Below are positions 35,552 to 45,486 of a DNA stretch of 49,668 nucleotides, one piece after another. This DNA comes from an uncultured Roseburia sp. Its GTDB lineage: Bacteria; Bacillota; Clostridia; Lachnospirales; Lachnospiraceae. The position numbers and the translations under genes are program-made. The stretch is from positions 1 to 49,668 of the forward strand of contig CAKRLC010000006.1 in the NCBI GenBank assembly GCA_934358955.1. The letters are read 5' to 3'. Position 1 is the first letter of the stretch. Every line of letters begins with the position of its first letter. The notes below the pieces were generated by a model, which worked only from the letters and a program-made list of their open reading frames with translations, did not search any database and was not told the DNA's origin.

Positions 35552-35785
35552 ATGGAATTTGAAAAACTGAAAAAAATTATTGCGGAAGTATTAAATGTGG
35601 ATGAGGAGGAAATTACAGCAGACACTACTTTTGTAGATGATCTTGGTGCAGATTCCTTGGATATTTTTCAGATTATTATGGGCTTAGAGGAAGAATTTGA
35701 TATTGAAATTCCGAATGAAGAAGCTGAGAAGATCGTAACAGTCGGAGATGCAGTAGAGCAGATTAAGAATGCATTAAACGCATAG
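35552..35785 (+). CDS. acpP: Acyl carrier protein
   Basis: A 77-residue, acidic four-helix protein that carries growing fatty acids. The phosphopantetheine attachment serine is S35 in [18 protein letters not shown] lies before the ATG, inside the plsX end. Followed by a terminator, so rnc is separately expressed or relies on read-through. Confidence 0.97.
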   Translation: MEFEKLKKIIAEVLNVDEEEITADTTFVDDLGADSLDIFQIIMGLEEEFDIEIPNEEAEKIVTVGDAVEQIKNALNA

Positions 35786-35800
35786 AATAAAAGGGCATAC

Positions 35801-35843
35801 AGGCTGTCGCAGCGGATCGATTCTGGGTGCGACAGCCTCTTTA
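35801..35843 (+). terminator. Hairpin after acpP
   Basis: AGGCTGTCGCA and TGCGACAGCCT form a perfect 11-pair stem with a 16-base loop. The tail CTCTTTACG is only weakly T-rich, so it may attenuate rather than end transcription into rnc. Confidence 0.65.
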
Positions 35844-35973
35844 CGTTACAGTGATAATAAGAAAACAGAGGTTTTTTCTTTTTTTATAGCAGATTTTTTT
35901 GAAATCCGGTTTCAGTGTATGCAGGAAAAGGTATAAGGGAAGAAAAGTCCTCTACAGCAGAGAGGAAAAAAGA

Positions 35974-36654
35974 ATGGCAAAGTTAAAAGAATTACAGGAA
36001 AAAGCAGGATATCAATTTCAAAAGGAGGGACTGCTTCGACAGGCATTGACACACAGCTCATTTGCCCATGAAAAATACCTGAAAAAACATTCTGACAATG
36101 AACGTCTGGAGTTTTTGGGCGATGCGGTTTTAGAGATCGTTTCCAGTGAGTTCCTTTATAAGGCATATCCTGACAAATCAGAGGGAGACCTGACAAAGCT
36201 TCGTGCAAGTCTTGTATGTGAGCCTACACTTGCACTGTGCACAAGAGAGCTTGAGTTGGGAAAATACCTGTTCCTTGGAAAGGGCGAGGATTTAACAGGC
36301 GGAAGAAAAAGAAATTCCATCCTTTCCGATGCGCTTGAAGCAGTGATCGGGGCAATTTATCTGGATGGTGGATTTGAACCGGCGAAAACATTTATTCATC
36401 GCTTTATTCTGACAGACATTGAACATAAAAAGCTGTTTTATGATTGTAAGACAAGCTTACAGGAAGTGGTCCAGGGACATTATGAGGAAGAACTGAATTA
36501 TTATCTTGTTTCAGAAGAAGGACCGGATCATGATAAAAAGTTTTCTGTTGAGGCACGGATCGGTGAACGCGTGATCGGAACAGGAGTTGGTCACACGAAG
36601 AAGGCAGCAGAGCAGGAAGCAGCATACCAGGCATTACTGCTTTTAAAACAATAG
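35974..36654 (+). CDS. rnc: Ribonuclease III
   Basis: A 226-residue double-strand RNA endonuclease for rRNA and mRNA processing. The signature NERLEFLGDAVLEI (residues 42-55) includes the Mg ligands, and SDALEAVIGAIYLDGG the second acidic cluster. A C-terminal dsRNA-binding domain (TSLQEVVQGHYEEELNYYLV ... GVGHTKKAAEQEAA) follows. GAGAGG sets the ATG at 35974. The many long hairpins in this window (mobile elements, extended terminators) are potential substrates if transcribed. 21 bases before smc. Confidence 0.96.
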   Translation: MAKLKELQEKAGYQFQKEGLLRQALTHSSFAHEKYLKKHSDNERLEFLGDAVLEIVSSEFLYKAYPDKSEGDLTKLRASLVCEPTLALCTRELELGKYLFLGKGEDLTGGRKRNSILSDALEAVIGAIYLDGGFEPAKTFIHRFILTDIEHKKLFYDCKTSLQEVVQGHYEEELNYYLVSEEGPDHDKKFSVEARIGERVIGTGVGHTKKAAEQEAAYQALLLLKQ

Positions 36655-36675
36655 TCCACGGAACGGAGTTATGGA

Positions 36676-39600
36676 ATGTATCTGAAAAGTATTGAAGTGC
36701 AGGGCTTCAAATCGTTTGCAAATAAAATCGTATTTGAATTTCATAATGGAATCACCGGGATCGTAGGACCGAATGGAAGCGGAAAAAGTAACGTTGCAGA
36801 TGCGGTGCGCTGGGTATTGGGAGAACAAAGTGCCAAGCAGCTGCGTGGTGCGAGCATGCAGGATGTTATTTTTGCAGGAACGGAGAACCGGAAGCCGTTA
36901 AGCTACGCCTATGTTGCGATCACGATGGATAATTCTGATCATCAGCTGGCGATTGATTATGAAGAAGTGACAGTTTCAAGACGTGTATACCGGTCTGGTG
37001 AGAGCGAATACCTGATCAATGGCAGCCCGTGCCGATTGAAGGATGTAACCGAGCTGTTTTACGATACTGGTATAGGAAAAGAAGGCTATTCGATCATTGG
37101 ACAGGGTCAGATCGAGAAAATCCTAAGTGGCAAGCCGGAAGAACGCCGGGAACTGTTTGACGAAGCAGCTGGAATCGTAAAGTATAAGAAACGAAAAGCT
37201 GCCGCACAGAAAAAGCTGGAAAACGAACGGGAAAATCTTGTCCGCGTCAATGATATTCTGGCAGAGCTGGAACGTCAGGTCGGACCTTTGGAGCGTCAGG
37301 CAGAAAAGGCAAGGATCTACCTGAAAAAGAAAGAAGAACTGAAGACTCTGGATGCCAATATGTTTCTGCTGGAGATGGAGCACATCGAAGAGCAGCAGAA
37401 AGAAGTACAGGAAAAATATCAGATCGCAGACAGACAGTATCAGGAAGCGAAGCACAGCTATGAGCAGATCAAGGCAGAATATGAGAAATTAGAGCAGGAT
37501 ATTGCTTCAGAAGAAGAACAGATCCAGATGATCCGTGAGAATATGAATGAAGCAGTATTGAATAAAAGCCGCCTGGAAGGTCAGATCGAGCTTTTGAAAG
37601 AGCAGATCCATTCTGCAAAGCAGTCCGATGAGCATATGCAGAGCCGTCTGGAAATGATCGGACGTGAAAAACAGGAGCGTGCTGCTTCAAGATCGGATTA
37701 TGAAAAAGAAAGAGAACAGTTAGACAAGCAGCTGTCTGAGATTGCCGGACAGAAGGCTGAAGCTGAAAAAAAACTTTCCGAAATGCAGGAAGCGATCCGG
37801 ATGGCAAATGAGCAGATGGAGCAGGGAAAACAGGAGATCATTGACATCCTCAATCAGAAGGCATCTGTAAAGGCGAGACAACAGCGGTTCGATGCGATGG
37901 AGGAGCAGATCAATATCCGGAAGGCACAGCTGACGAAACGCCTGTTGGAAAGAAGAACCAGGGAAGCTGATCTGGATGCAGTATGGCAGGAACATAAGCA
38001 GAAGCTGGATGAAGTAAATAAAAAGATTGCAGACTATCGGAAGACTGGGCAGGAGCTTGAATTAAAGAGCCGGGAGTGGAAGAAAAAATCCACAGAAACA
38101 AGCCAGGAGCTGGAAGAGCTCATGACGAGGTATCACAAAGAGCAATCGAGACTGGAATCCCTGAAAAATATTGCAGAACGCTATGATGGATACGGAAACA
38201 GTATCCGGAAGGTGATGGAGCAAAAATCAGACCATAAAGGACTGATCGGTGTTGTTTCAGACCTGATCCAGGTAGACAAAAAATATGAGATAGCGATCGA
38301 GACTGCCCTTGGCGGTAATATCCAGAATATCGTGACAGAGGATGAGAAGACAGCGAAGGAGATGATCGCTTTCTTAAAGAAAAACCGGTTTGGACGTGCA
38401 ACATTTCTGCCATTGACAAGTGTGGATGGAACGGGGAATTTTAAAAACAAAGATGCATTAGAGGAGCCTGGGGTACTCGGTCTTGCCAATCAACTCGTAA
38501 AGACAGAACCAAAATATGAGGGAATCACGGCATATCTGCTCGGCAGGGTGATCGTGACAGAGCAGATCGATGATGCGATACGGCTTGCCGGAAAATACCG
38601 CTATACACTGCACATTGTAACACTGGAAGGTGAGTATTTAAGTCCGGGTGGTTCTATGACCGGTGGTGCGTTCCGCAACAGCAGTAACCTTCTTGCAAGA
38701 AAGAGGGAAATCGAAGAACTGGAAGCATCTGTTCTTACAGCAAAACACCAGATCGAAGAGAAGAAAAAGCGGTTAGAAGAGATTAAGATCGCGCAGAGCC
38801 TGCTTTTTGATGACATTGAGGAAAATCGCACGGCGATGCAGGAACAGTTTATTTTGCAGAACACAGCGCAGATGAATGTGGATCGTATCAGCCAGCAGAA
38901 GAACGAAAGCGAAAATGTGTATGCCAATCTGAAAACAGAAAATACGCAGATCGAGACACAGCTTTCGGAAATTGCACAGAATAAAGCAAAGATTGAGGAA
39001 GAGCTTTTACAGGCCAACGAGCGGGAACAGCAGATTGCGCAGGAAAATGAGAAGCATCAGGAATTACTTGATGCTGCAAGAAAAGACGAGGAAAATGTAT
39101 CAGGCATTACGTCCGAACTGTCTCTTACCTATGCAGGCATCCGGCAGAAAAGTGAATTTGTGCTGGAAAATATCAGCCGTATCGATCATGAGATAAAACG
39201 CTATGAACAGGAGCAGGAACAGGTGCTTTTAGAGGCAGGCGAGGCAAAAGGTGATGCGGAAAAGAAAGCGCAGGAGATTGAAGCAATCCAGGCGACGCTG
39301 ACATCTTACGGCGTGAAGAAGGAAGAACAGGAAGAGGCGCTTAAGGTACATACAGAGCAAAAAGAACAGTTATCCGCCTCCTATAAAGGGTATTTCCAGA
39401 AACAGGAGGAGACCTCAAAGACAATTACCGATCTGGATAAGGAAATTTTCCGATTAAACAGCCAGAGAGAAAAGTTAGAAGAAGCTGCAGAAAATCAGAC
39501 CAGTTATATGTGGGATGAATATGAGATGACATTACATGCAGCGTTGGAATGGAAGCAGGAGGATGCATCCCTTCCGGAATTGAAGAAAAAGGTTTCGGAG

Positions 39601-40233
39601 ACAAAGGACGAGATCCGCAGGCTTGGAGATGTCAATGTCAATGCGATCGAGGATTACAAAGAAGTATCAGAGCGTTATACTTTCTTAAAAGGACAGCATG
39701 ATGATCTGATCGAAGCGGAAAAAACGCTTGTAGGCATTATTGAGGAACTGGATACCGGAATGCGCAGACAGTTCATGGAAAAATTTGCACAGATCCAGCA
39801 GGAGTTTGATAAAGTATTCAAAGAACTGTTCGGTGGAGGAAAGGGAACCTTAGAGCTGGTTGAAGGAGAGGATATCTTAGAATGCGGTATCCGCATTATT
39901 GCACAGCCGCCTGGAAAGAAGCTTCAGAATATGATGCAGATGTCAGGTGGAGAAAAATCTCTGACAGCTATTTCACTGTTGTTCGCGATCCAGAATCTGA
40001 AGCCGTCGCCATTCTGTCTTTTAGATGAGATCGAGGCGGCACTGGATGATTCAAACGTTGGCAGATTTGCAAAATATCTTCATAAGCTGACAAAAAATAC
40101 ACAGTTTATCGTGATCACGCACCGTCGTGGAACGATGGCAGCGGCAGACCGTTTATATGGAATTACAATGCAGGAGAAGGGTATTTCTACTCTTGTCTCG
40201 GTCAACCTGATAGACGAGGAACTGGATAAATAG
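36676..40233 (+). CDS. smc: Chromosome partition protein SMC
   Basis: A 1185-residue condensin ATPase. Walker A is GPNGSGKSN (residues 31-39). Two long coiled coils (about 165-500 and 670-1020) flank the hinge (about 520-640: [30 protein letters not shown]). The C-terminal head has the signature [16 protein letters not shown] and Walker [15 protein letters not shown]. It compacts and separates chromosomes, with ScpA and ScpB encoded elsewhere. GGAG precedes the ATG. Normal length; between rnc and ftsY, the widely conserved Firmicute order. Confidence 0.97.
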   Translation: MYLKSIEVQGFKSFANKIVFEFHNGITGIVGPNGSGKSNVADAVRWVLGEQSAKQLRGASMQDVIFAGTENRKPLSYAYVAITMDNSDHQLAIDYEEVTVSRRVYRSGESEYLINGSPCRLKDVTELFYDTGIGKEGYSIIGQGQIEKILSGKPEERRELFDEAAGIVKYKKRKAAAQKKLENERENLVRVNDILAELERQVGPLERQAEKARIYLKKKEELKTLDANMFLLEMEHIEEQQKEVQEKYQIADRQYQEAKHSYEQIKAEYEKLEQDIASEEEQIQMIRENMNEAVLNKSRLEGQIELLKEQIHSAKQSDEHMQSRLEMIGREKQERAASRSDYEKEREQLDKQLSEIAGQKAEAEKKLSEMQEAIRMANEQMEQGKQEIIDILNQKASVKARQQRFDAMEEQINIRKAQLTKRLLERRTREADLDAVWQEHKQKLDEVNKKIADYRKTGQELELKSREWKKKSTETSQELEELMTRYHKEQSRLESLKNIAERYDGYGNSIRKVMEQKSDHKGLIGVVSDLIQVDKKYEIAIETALGGNIQNIVTEDEKTAKEMIAFLKKNRFGRATFLPLTSVDGTGNFKNKDALEEPGVLGLANQLVKTEPKYEGITAYLLGRVIVTEQIDDAIRLAGKYRYTLHIVTLEGEYLSPGGSMTGGAFRNSSNLLARKREIEELEASVLTAKHQIEEKKKRLEEIKIAQSLLFDDIEENRTAMQEQFILQNTAQMNVDRISQQKNESENVYANLKTENTQIETQLSEIAQNKAKIEEELLQANEREQQIAQENEKHQELLDAARKDEENVSGITSELSLTYAGIRQKSEFVLENISRIDHEIKRYEQEQEQVLLEAGEAKGDAEKKAQEIEAIQATLTSYGVKKEEQEEALKVHTEQKEQLSASYKGYFQKQEETSKTITDLDKEIFRLNSQREKLEEAAENQTSYMWDEYEMTLHAALEWKQEDASLPELKKKVSETKDEIRRLGDVNVNAIEDYKEVSERYTFLKGQHDDLIEAEKTLVGIIEELDTGMRRQFMEKFAQIQQEFDKVFKELFGGGKGTLELVEGEDILECGIRIIAQPPGKKLQNMMQMSGGEKSLTAISLLFAIQNLKPSPFCLLDEIEAALDDSNVGRFAKYLHKLTKNTQFIVITHRRGTMAAADRLYGITMQEKGISTLVSVNLIDEELDK

Positions 40234-40282
40234 ATCCCTGGCTGAGTTTGAGGGGAAAAACAAAAAGGAATGAGGAAAAGAA

Positions 40283-41221
40283 ATGAGCGAAGAAAAGAAA
40301 GGCTTCTGGAGCCGGCTGGTTTCCGGACTGAGCAAAACAAGAGATAATATTGTTTCAGGAATTGATTCTGTATTTAATGGATTTTCCAATATCGATGATG
40401 ATTTTTATGAGGAGATTGAAGAAATCCTGATCATGGGAGATATTGGAGTCAATGCCACAGAGTCGATCATCGAAAACCTGAAAAAGAAAGTAAAAGAAAA
40501 GCACATCAAGGAGCCTGCTGAATGTAAAGAGCTTCTGATCAACAGTATCAAGGAACAGATGGATGTCGGAGAAACAGCTTATCGGTTTGAAAATGAAAAA
40601 TCTGTTGTCCTTGTGATCGGTGTCAATGGGGTTGGCAAGACCACTTCTGTTGGAAAGCTTGCCGGCAAATTGAAGGATCAGGGAAAGAAGGTTGTATTGG
40701 CAGCCGCAGATACGTTCCGTGCAGCAGCAGGAACCCAGCTGCAGGAATGGGCAAACCGTGCCGGCGTTGAGATGATCGGCGGACAGGAAGGAGCTGATCC
40801 GGGTGCGATCGTCTATGATGCAGTAGCAGCTGCAAAGGCGAGAAATGCGGATGTTCTTTTATGTGATACAGCCGGAAGACTGCACAATAAAAAGAACCTC
40901 ATGGAAGAATTAAGAAAAATCAACCGGATCCTGGAAAAAGAATATCCGGATGCGTTCCGTGAAACATTAGTTGTACTGGATGCAACGACCGGACAGAATG
41001 CCCTGGCACAGGCAAGAGAGTTTGCAGATGTGGCAGATATCACGGGAATTATCCTGACAAAAATGGACGGTACGGCAAAAGGCGGTATCGCAGTTGCAAT
41101 TCATTCAGAACTTGGTATCCCGGTAAAATATATCGGAGTAGGAGAGACGATCGAGGATCTGCAGAAATTCGATTCCAACCAGTTCGTAAATGCACTGTTT
41201 GATATAAAAAATGAAGACTAA
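40283..41221 (+). CDS. ftsY: Signal recognition particle receptor FtsY
   Basis: A 312-residue SRP GTPase that brings ribosome-nascent chain complexes to the membrane together with Ffh, which is encoded 4.3 kb downstream. It has the N domain at about 20-95, [14 protein letters not shown] (G1, 113-126), [28 protein letters not shown] (G3), [10 protein letters not shown] (G4) and [12 protein letters not shown]. The acidic A domain is nearly absent, as in many Firmicutes. AATGAGGA precedes the ATG; follows smc by 49 bases. Confidence 0.97.
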   Translation: MSEEKKGFWSRLVSGLSKTRDNIVSGIDSVFNGFSNIDDDFYEEIEEILIMGDIGVNATESIIENLKKKVKEKHIKEPAECKELLINSIKEQMDVGETAYRFENEKSVVLVIGVNGVGKTTSVGKLAGKLKDQGKKVVLAAADTFRAAAGTQLQEWANRAGVEMIGGQEGADPGAIVYDAVAAAKARNADVLLCDTAGRLHNKKNLMEELRKINRILEKEYPDAFRETLVVLDATTGQNALAQAREFADVADITGIILTKMDGTAKGGIAVAIHSELGIPVKYIGVGETIEDLQKFDSNQFVNALFDIKNED

Positions 41222-41290
41222 AAGTGGAACTTTGCCATTATTTCCAAATCCCGGAAACAGGACAAAGCGGATACCTACGAAGGAGGACAT

Positions 41291-42502
41291 ATGTTAACAT
41301 TAGACAAATTTGAAGAGGCTTCTGAAAAAGTAAAAGAAGTGACAACGGAGACAAAGCTTGTATACAGTGATTATTTCAGCCAGCAGACTGGAAACAAGGT
41401 TTACCTGAAACCGGAAAATATGCAGTTTACCGGCGCTTATAAAGTAAGAGGAGCCTATTATAAGATCAGCACATTGACCGACGAAGAACGACAGAAGGGT
41501 CTGATCACAGCATCTGCAGGAAATCATGCGCAGGGTGTTGCCTATGCAGCAAAGTGCTATGGCTGTAAGGCAGTGATCGTTATGCCGACCACAACACCGC
41601 TGATTAAAGTAAACAGAACCAAGAGCTATGGTGCTGAGGTTGTGCTTTATGGGGATGTTTATGATGAGGCATGCCAGAAAGCATATGAGTTAGCAGAAAA
41701 AGAAGGATATACATTTATCCATCCATTTGACGATCTTGCAGTTGCAACCGGACAGGGAACGATCGCCATGGAGATTTTCAAAGAGCTTCCTTTAGTGGAA
41801 TACATTCTTGTACCGATCGGTGGAGGCGGACTTGCCACAGGTGTTTCCACACTTGCAAAGCTGCTGAACCCAAAAATTAAGGTGATCGGTGTAGAACCGG
41901 CAGGAGCAAATTGTATGCAGGCTTCTTTTGCAGCAGGACAGGTAACAACCCTTCCGACTGTCAACACGATCGCAGACGGTACTGCTGTAAAAACACCGGG
42001 AAGCAAGATTTTCCCATATATCCAGGAAAATCTGGATGACATCATTACAGTAGAGGATGATGAGCTTGTAACAGCGTTCCTTGATATGGTAGAAAACCAT
42101 AAAATGATCGTTGAAAATTCAGGGCTTCTGACCGTAGCAGCTTTAAAACATCTGGATGTAACGGACAAACGTATTGTATCTATTTTAAGTGGTGGAAATA
42201 TGGATGTGATCACAATGTCATCTGTTGTTCAGCAGGGACTTATTCTGAGAGACCGTATTTTCACAGTATCTGTATTACTTCCGGATAAACCGGGTGAGCT
42301 TTGCAAAGTTTCCGGTACGATCGCACAGGCACAGGGTAATGTCATCAAGCTTGAGCATAATCAGTTTGTTACAACAAACAGAAGTGCAGCAGTAGAGCTT
42401 CGTATCACACTGGAATGTTTCGGTACAGAGCATAAGAAAGAGATTATGAAAGCACTTGAAAAAGAAGGCTATAAACCAAAGGTCGTACGAACCAGCTTAT
42501 AA
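41291..42502 (+). CDS. ilvA: Threonine ammonia-lyase (threonine dehydratase)
   Basis: A 403-residue PLP fold-type II enzyme that deaminates threonine to 2-oxobutyrate for isoleucine synthesis or energy. The PLP lysine is K51 in NMQFTGAYKVRGA, ASAGNHAQGVAY follows, and the glycine loop is PIGGGGLATG. A C-terminal ACT-like domain (about 325-403, FTVSVLLPDKPGELCKVSGT) suggests amino acid feedback. The single ACT domain resembles the catabolic or short biosynthetic type rather than E. coli IlvA with two. AAGGAGG is before the ATG, 69 bases after ftsY. Confidence 0.92.
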   Translation: MLTLDKFEEASEKVKEVTTETKLVYSDYFSQQTGNKVYLKPENMQFTGAYKVRGAYYKISTLTDEERQKGLITASAGNHAQGVAYAAKCYGCKAVIVMPTTTPLIKVNRTKSYGAEVVLYGDVYDEACQKAYELAEKEGYTFIHPFDDLAVATGQGTIAMEIFKELPLVEYILVPIGGGGLATGVSTLAKLLNPKIKVIGVEPAGANCMQASFAAGQVTTLPTVNTIADGTAVKTPGSKIFPYIQENLDDIITVEDDELVTAFLDMVENHKMIVENSGLLTVAALKHLDVTDKRIVSILSGGNMDVITMSSVVQQGLILRDRIFTVSVLLPDKPGELCKVSGTIAQAQGNVIKLEHNQFVTTNRSAAVELRITLECFGTEHKKEIMKALEKEGYKPKVVRTSL

Positions 42503-42522
42503 TACTTATAAGAATTAATAGA

Positions 42523-42551
42523 TTGAAACCCTGCGGATAATCGTATATGAT
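42523..42551 (+). promoter_or_regulatory. Promoter of apt
   Basis: TTGAAA (42523-42528), 17-base spacer, TATGAT (42546-42551). Confidence 0.5.
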
Positions 42552-42593
42552 GGTAGTGGGTTTGTCACATTTTTAGTGAAAGGGGTAATATTT

Positions 42594-43118
42594 ATGAAAA
42601 AAATAGAGGAGTATGTAAGAACTATTCCGGATTTTCCGGAACCGGGTATTATGTTTCGTGATGTAACGAGCGTATTACAGGATCCGGATGGATTAAAGCT
42701 TGCGATTGATTCTATGATCAAACTGTTAGACGGTGTTGATTTTGATATCATTGCAGGAGCAGAATCCAGAGGATTTATTTTCGGTATGCCAATCGCGTAT
42801 GCACTTGGAAAAGCATTTATTCCGGTCCGCAAAAAAGGAAAGCTTCCGTTGGAAACTGTTTCAGCAGAATATGACCTGGAATATGGAAAAGCCGAGATTG
42901 AGATCCACAAGGATGCCATTAAACCTGGACAGAAGGTTGTTTTAGTCGATGACCTGATCGCAACAGGTGGAACAATGGAAGCAAGCTGCAAGTTAGTAGA
43001 GCAGCTTGGCGGAGAAGTTGTAAAAATTCTTTTCTTAATGGAGTTGGCAGGTTTAAAGGGACGTGAGAAGCTGGCAAACTATGACGTCGCTTCTGTTATC
43101 ACATACGAAGGAAAGTAA
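42594..43118 (+). CDS. apt: Adenine phosphoribosyltransferase
   Basis: A 174-residue enzyme that joins adenine and PRPP to AMP. The PRPP motif is VVLVDDLIATGGTMEA, FPEPGIMFRDVTSVLQDP is the N-terminal hallmark of Apt, and AGAESRGFIFG carries the base loop. AAAGGGG sets the ATG at 42594 rather than the in-frame GTG at 42576. Followed by a purine permease gene, so uptake and capture of bases are coupled. Confidence 0.96.
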   Translation: MKKIEEYVRTIPDFPEPGIMFRDVTSVLQDPDGLKLAIDSMIKLLDGVDFDIIAGAESRGFIFGMPIAYALGKAFIPVRKKGKLPLETVSAEYDLEYGKAEIEIHKDAIKPGQKVVLVDDLIATGGTMEASCKLVEQLGGEVVKILFLMELAGLKGREKLANYDVASVITYEGK

Positions 43119-43152
43119 AATAAATAAAATCTAAAAATTAATAATAAGAAAT

Positions 43153-43189
43153 TTTGCAGCCATGATCGAAAAGATTATGACTGCAAAAC
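43153..43189 (+). other. Leader hairpin before the purine permease gene
   Basis: TTTTGCAG and CTGCAAAA are the outer arms of a stem that continues with CAT/ATG and ATC/GAT, two mismatches in all, around a loop of about five bases. It ends about 9 bases before the ribosome site CGGAG. No T-run follows, so it is not a terminator. It has no purine riboswitch features. Confidence 0.5.
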
Positions 43190-43209
43190 TATGTAAACGG
43201 AGATTAGTA

Positions 43210-44568
43210 ATGTTAGAAAAAATGTTTAAGTTACAAGAAAATAACACAACTGCGAAGACAGAAGTGCTGGCAGGAATTACCACATTTATGACAATGGCGT
43301 ATATTCTTGCTGTAAACCCATCTATGCTTGCAGCATCAGGAATGGATAAGACAGCAGTCTTAATGGCTACCTGTATTGCATCCTTTATCGGTACACTGGC
43401 AATGGCACTTCTTGCAAACTATCCGTTTGCACTTGCACCGGGTATGGGATTAAATGCATATTTTGCGTATACCGTTTGTGGGGCAATGGGATATGATTGG
43501 AAAATTGCACTGATGGCAGTTTTTGTAGAAGGTCTGATCTTTATCGTACTTTCTCTCACAAATGTGCGTGAGGCAATCTTTAATGCGATTCCTACAACTT
43601 TGAAAAAAGGTGTCAGTGTTGGTATTGGTTTCTTTATCGCATTCTTAGGCTTACAGGATGGACATATTGTTGTAAATAATGACTCAACACTTGTTTCACT
43701 TGTTAATTTTACAGGAGATTTCCATACACTTGGAATCAGTGCGATCCTTGCTCTTATCGGTCTCTTTATTATTGCTATCTTATACATTAAAGGTGTAAAA
43801 GGTGCGATCCTGATCGGTATTGCTGTAACATGGATTTTAGGAATGGCTGCCCAGGCAATGGGATTATATGTTCCGGATGCAGAAGCAGGATTTTATTCTC
43901 TTTATCCGGTATGGGGACTGACGGATTTCTCATCACTTGGATTAACATTTGGACAGTGCTTTAAAGCAGATTTTTCTACGATCAGAGTATTTGATTTTGC
44001 CGTGATCATCTTATCATTCTTATTTGTTGATATGTTTGATACATTGGGAACCCTGATCGGTGTTGCAAACAAAGCTGAGATGTTAGATGAAAATGATAAG
44101 CTTCCAAGAATCAAACAGGCTTTACTTGCTGACGCGATCGCAACAAGTGCAGGTGCTGTACTTGGAACTTCTACAACAACAACCTTCGTAGAGAGTTCTT
44201 CCGGTGTGGCTGAAGGCGCAAGAACAGGTCTTGCTTCTGTTGTAACAGGTTTCTTATTCCTGCTTGCAATTTTCTTCTCACCGATTTTCTGTGCAATCCC
44301 TGGATTCGCAACAGCTCCGGCACTGATCTTTGTTGGATTCTTAATGGTAACAACAGTGATCTCTATCGATTTCTCTGATATGACAGAGGCTGTTCCTGCA
44401 TATTTATGTATGCTTGCAATGCCGCTTATGTACAGTATTTCAGAAGGTATCGCAATCGGTGTTATTTCTTACGTGCTTATCAACGTGATCTGCGGTAAAG
44501 CAAAGAAGATCACACCACTTATGTACGTACTTGCAGTTTTATTCATTTGCAAATATATTTTCTTATAA
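43210..44568 (+). CDS. NCS2/AzgA-type purine permease
   Basis: A 452-residue membrane protein with about 12-13 spans of the AzgA/PbuG subgroup (hypoxanthine, guanine or adenine : H+ symport): KTEVLAGITTFMTMAYILAVNP, APGMGLNAYFAYTV, PTTLKKGVSVGIGFFIAFLG, DMFDTLGTLIGVANKA and GTSTTTTFVESSSGVAEGAR. It is next to apt, so adenine may be one substrate. CGGAG sets the ATG at 43210; longer in-frame readings run into the leader hairpin. Followed by an unusually long terminator hairpin. Confidence 0.93.
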   Translation: MLEKMFKLQENNTTAKTEVLAGITTFMTMAYILAVNPSMLAASGMDKTAVLMATCIASFIGTLAMALLANYPFALAPGMGLNAYFAYTVCGAMGYDWKIALMAVFVEGLIFIVLSLTNVREAIFNAIPTTLKKGVSVGIGFFIAFLGLQDGHIVVNNDSTLVSLVNFTGDFHTLGISAILALIGLFIIAILYIKGVKGAILIGIAVTWILGMAAQAMGLYVPDAEAGFYSLYPVWGLTDFSSLGLTFGQCFKADFSTIRVFDFAVIILSFLFVDMFDTLGTLIGVANKAEMLDENDKLPRIKQALLADAIATSAGAVLGTSTTTTFVESSSGVAEGARTGLASVVTGFLFLLAIFFSPIFCAIPGFATAPALIFVGFLMVTTVISIDFSDMTEAVPAYLCMLAMPLMYSISEGIAIGVISYVLINVICGKAKKITPLMYVLAVLFICKYIFL

Positions 44569-44598
44569 GATAAAAAGTCCGTTCAAAAAGTAGATCAG

Positions 44599-44677
44599 AC
44601 AGGAACGAATAAAACGAGGATGTGACATCTTCTTGCACAATGAAGTCATATCTTTGTTCTATTCGTTCCTGTTTTTT
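44599..44677 (+). terminator. Long-stem terminator of the purine permease gene
   Basis: ACAGGAACGAATA and TATTCGTTCCTGT form the base of a stem that continues as AACGAGGATGTGAC with GTCATATCTTTGTT (G-U pairs allowed) and CTTC with GAAG around a TTGCACAAT loop. The total is about 34 pairs, ending in T6. Much longer than a usual terminator. Confidence 0.85.
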
Positions 44678-44686
44678 ACTTCATAG

Positions 44687-44920
44687 GATTCGGGTGCCAA
44701 AAGGTCTACCCTGTAACCATTATTGGCAAATTGCACAAAAGAAATATGGAAAGTTTCTCTTTGTGCAATGGAGATAAGACTCATGAATCGTGGAAGCCTC
44801 TGCTGAACACGATTCACGCTTTCAGAGGCTTATCGGAATGTTTTGCACAATGAAACTTGCAATATTTTTTTGTGCAATTTGTCATTCTAAACTAAGATGT
44901 AGACCTTTTGCACCCGAATC
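44687..44920 (-). mobile_element. MITE-like foldback element, copy 6
   Basis: A 234-bp copy, inverted relative to copies 4 and 5, with ends GATTCGGGTGCCAAAAGGTC and GACCTTTTGCACCCGAATC. The compensating change in both ends (GTGTC to GTGCC and GACAC to GGCAC or GCACC) nearly keeps the pairing. It is flanked by perfect 7-bp repeats TTCATAG (44680-44686 and 44921-44927). Inserted just behind the permease terminator. Confidence 0.92.
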
Positions 44921-45030
44921 TTCATAGGAAATTACTCCGTAATGTTCCAAACTAAATAGCAGATTTTTCACAACCTTAATATAAACATATAACTGTCAAG
45001 GAAAAAATCTTTACTGTAAAGAAAAAATAC

Positions 45031-45059
45031 TTGACACCTGAATTTATGTGTGTTATTCT
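45031..45059 (+). promoter_or_regulatory. Promoter of ylxM-ffh-rpsP
   Basis: TTGACA (45031-45036), 17-base spacer, TATTCT (45054-45059). 44928-45030 is AT-rich with no gene. Confidence 0.75.
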
Positions 45060-45140
45060 AGCAAAGGTGCCGATGAGAACAGCGAATGTTCTTAAGAATC
45101 TGAAGACAGATGATAGAAAAAGAAGGCATGGTGTTGAAGA

Positions 45141-45485
45141 ATGGAAGAAAAGATCGAACAGGCATATCTCTATGATTTCTATGGAGAATTGTTAAATGAT
45201 CATCAGAGAAGAATCTACGAAGACTTTGTTTTCAATGACCTGTCTCTTGGTGAGATTGCAAATGAAGAGGGAATCAGCCGCCAGGGCGTACATGATCTGG
45301 TCAGGAGATGTACGAAGACACTGGAAGGATACGAAGAGAAGCTGCATTTGATCGCAAAGTTTCAGTCGGCAAAACAGAAGGTTGCGCAGATCGATGCACT
45401 TGCGAAGGAATTTCATTCAAACCACGACGAAGCGATTATACAGGAGATCGGGCAGATTTCCAATCAGATTTTAGAGGAGCTATAA
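45141..45485 (+). CDS. ylxM: YlxM family SRP-associated DNA-binding protein
   Basis: A 114-residue YlxM/p13 protein, encoded before ffh in Firmicutes. It has a sigma-70 region 4-like helix-turn-helix: [38 protein letters not shown]. In streptococci YlxM binds SRP components. The ribosome site is weak (AGAAGG). One base separates its stop from ffh, so they are coupled. Confidence 0.93.
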   Translation: MEEKIEQAYLYDFYGELLNDHQRRIYEDFVFNDLSLGEIANEEGISRQGVHDLVRRCTKTLEGYEEKLHLIAKFQSAKQKVAQIDALAKEFHSNHDEAIIQEIGQISNQILEEL

Positions 45486-45486
45486 G

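Noticed and set aside
41222..41290. T-box or other leader before ilvA
   Set aside because: The gap to ftsY is only 69 bases, too short for a T-box, and no T-box sequence is present.
43119..43209. Purine riboswitch before the permease gene
   Set aside because: The three-way junction motifs of the purine riboswitch are absent; only a simple hairpin is seen.
43..44920. The repeated elements as a CRISPR array
   Set aside because: They are single copies dispersed over 45 kb with inverted ends and target duplications, not short direct repeats with spacers.
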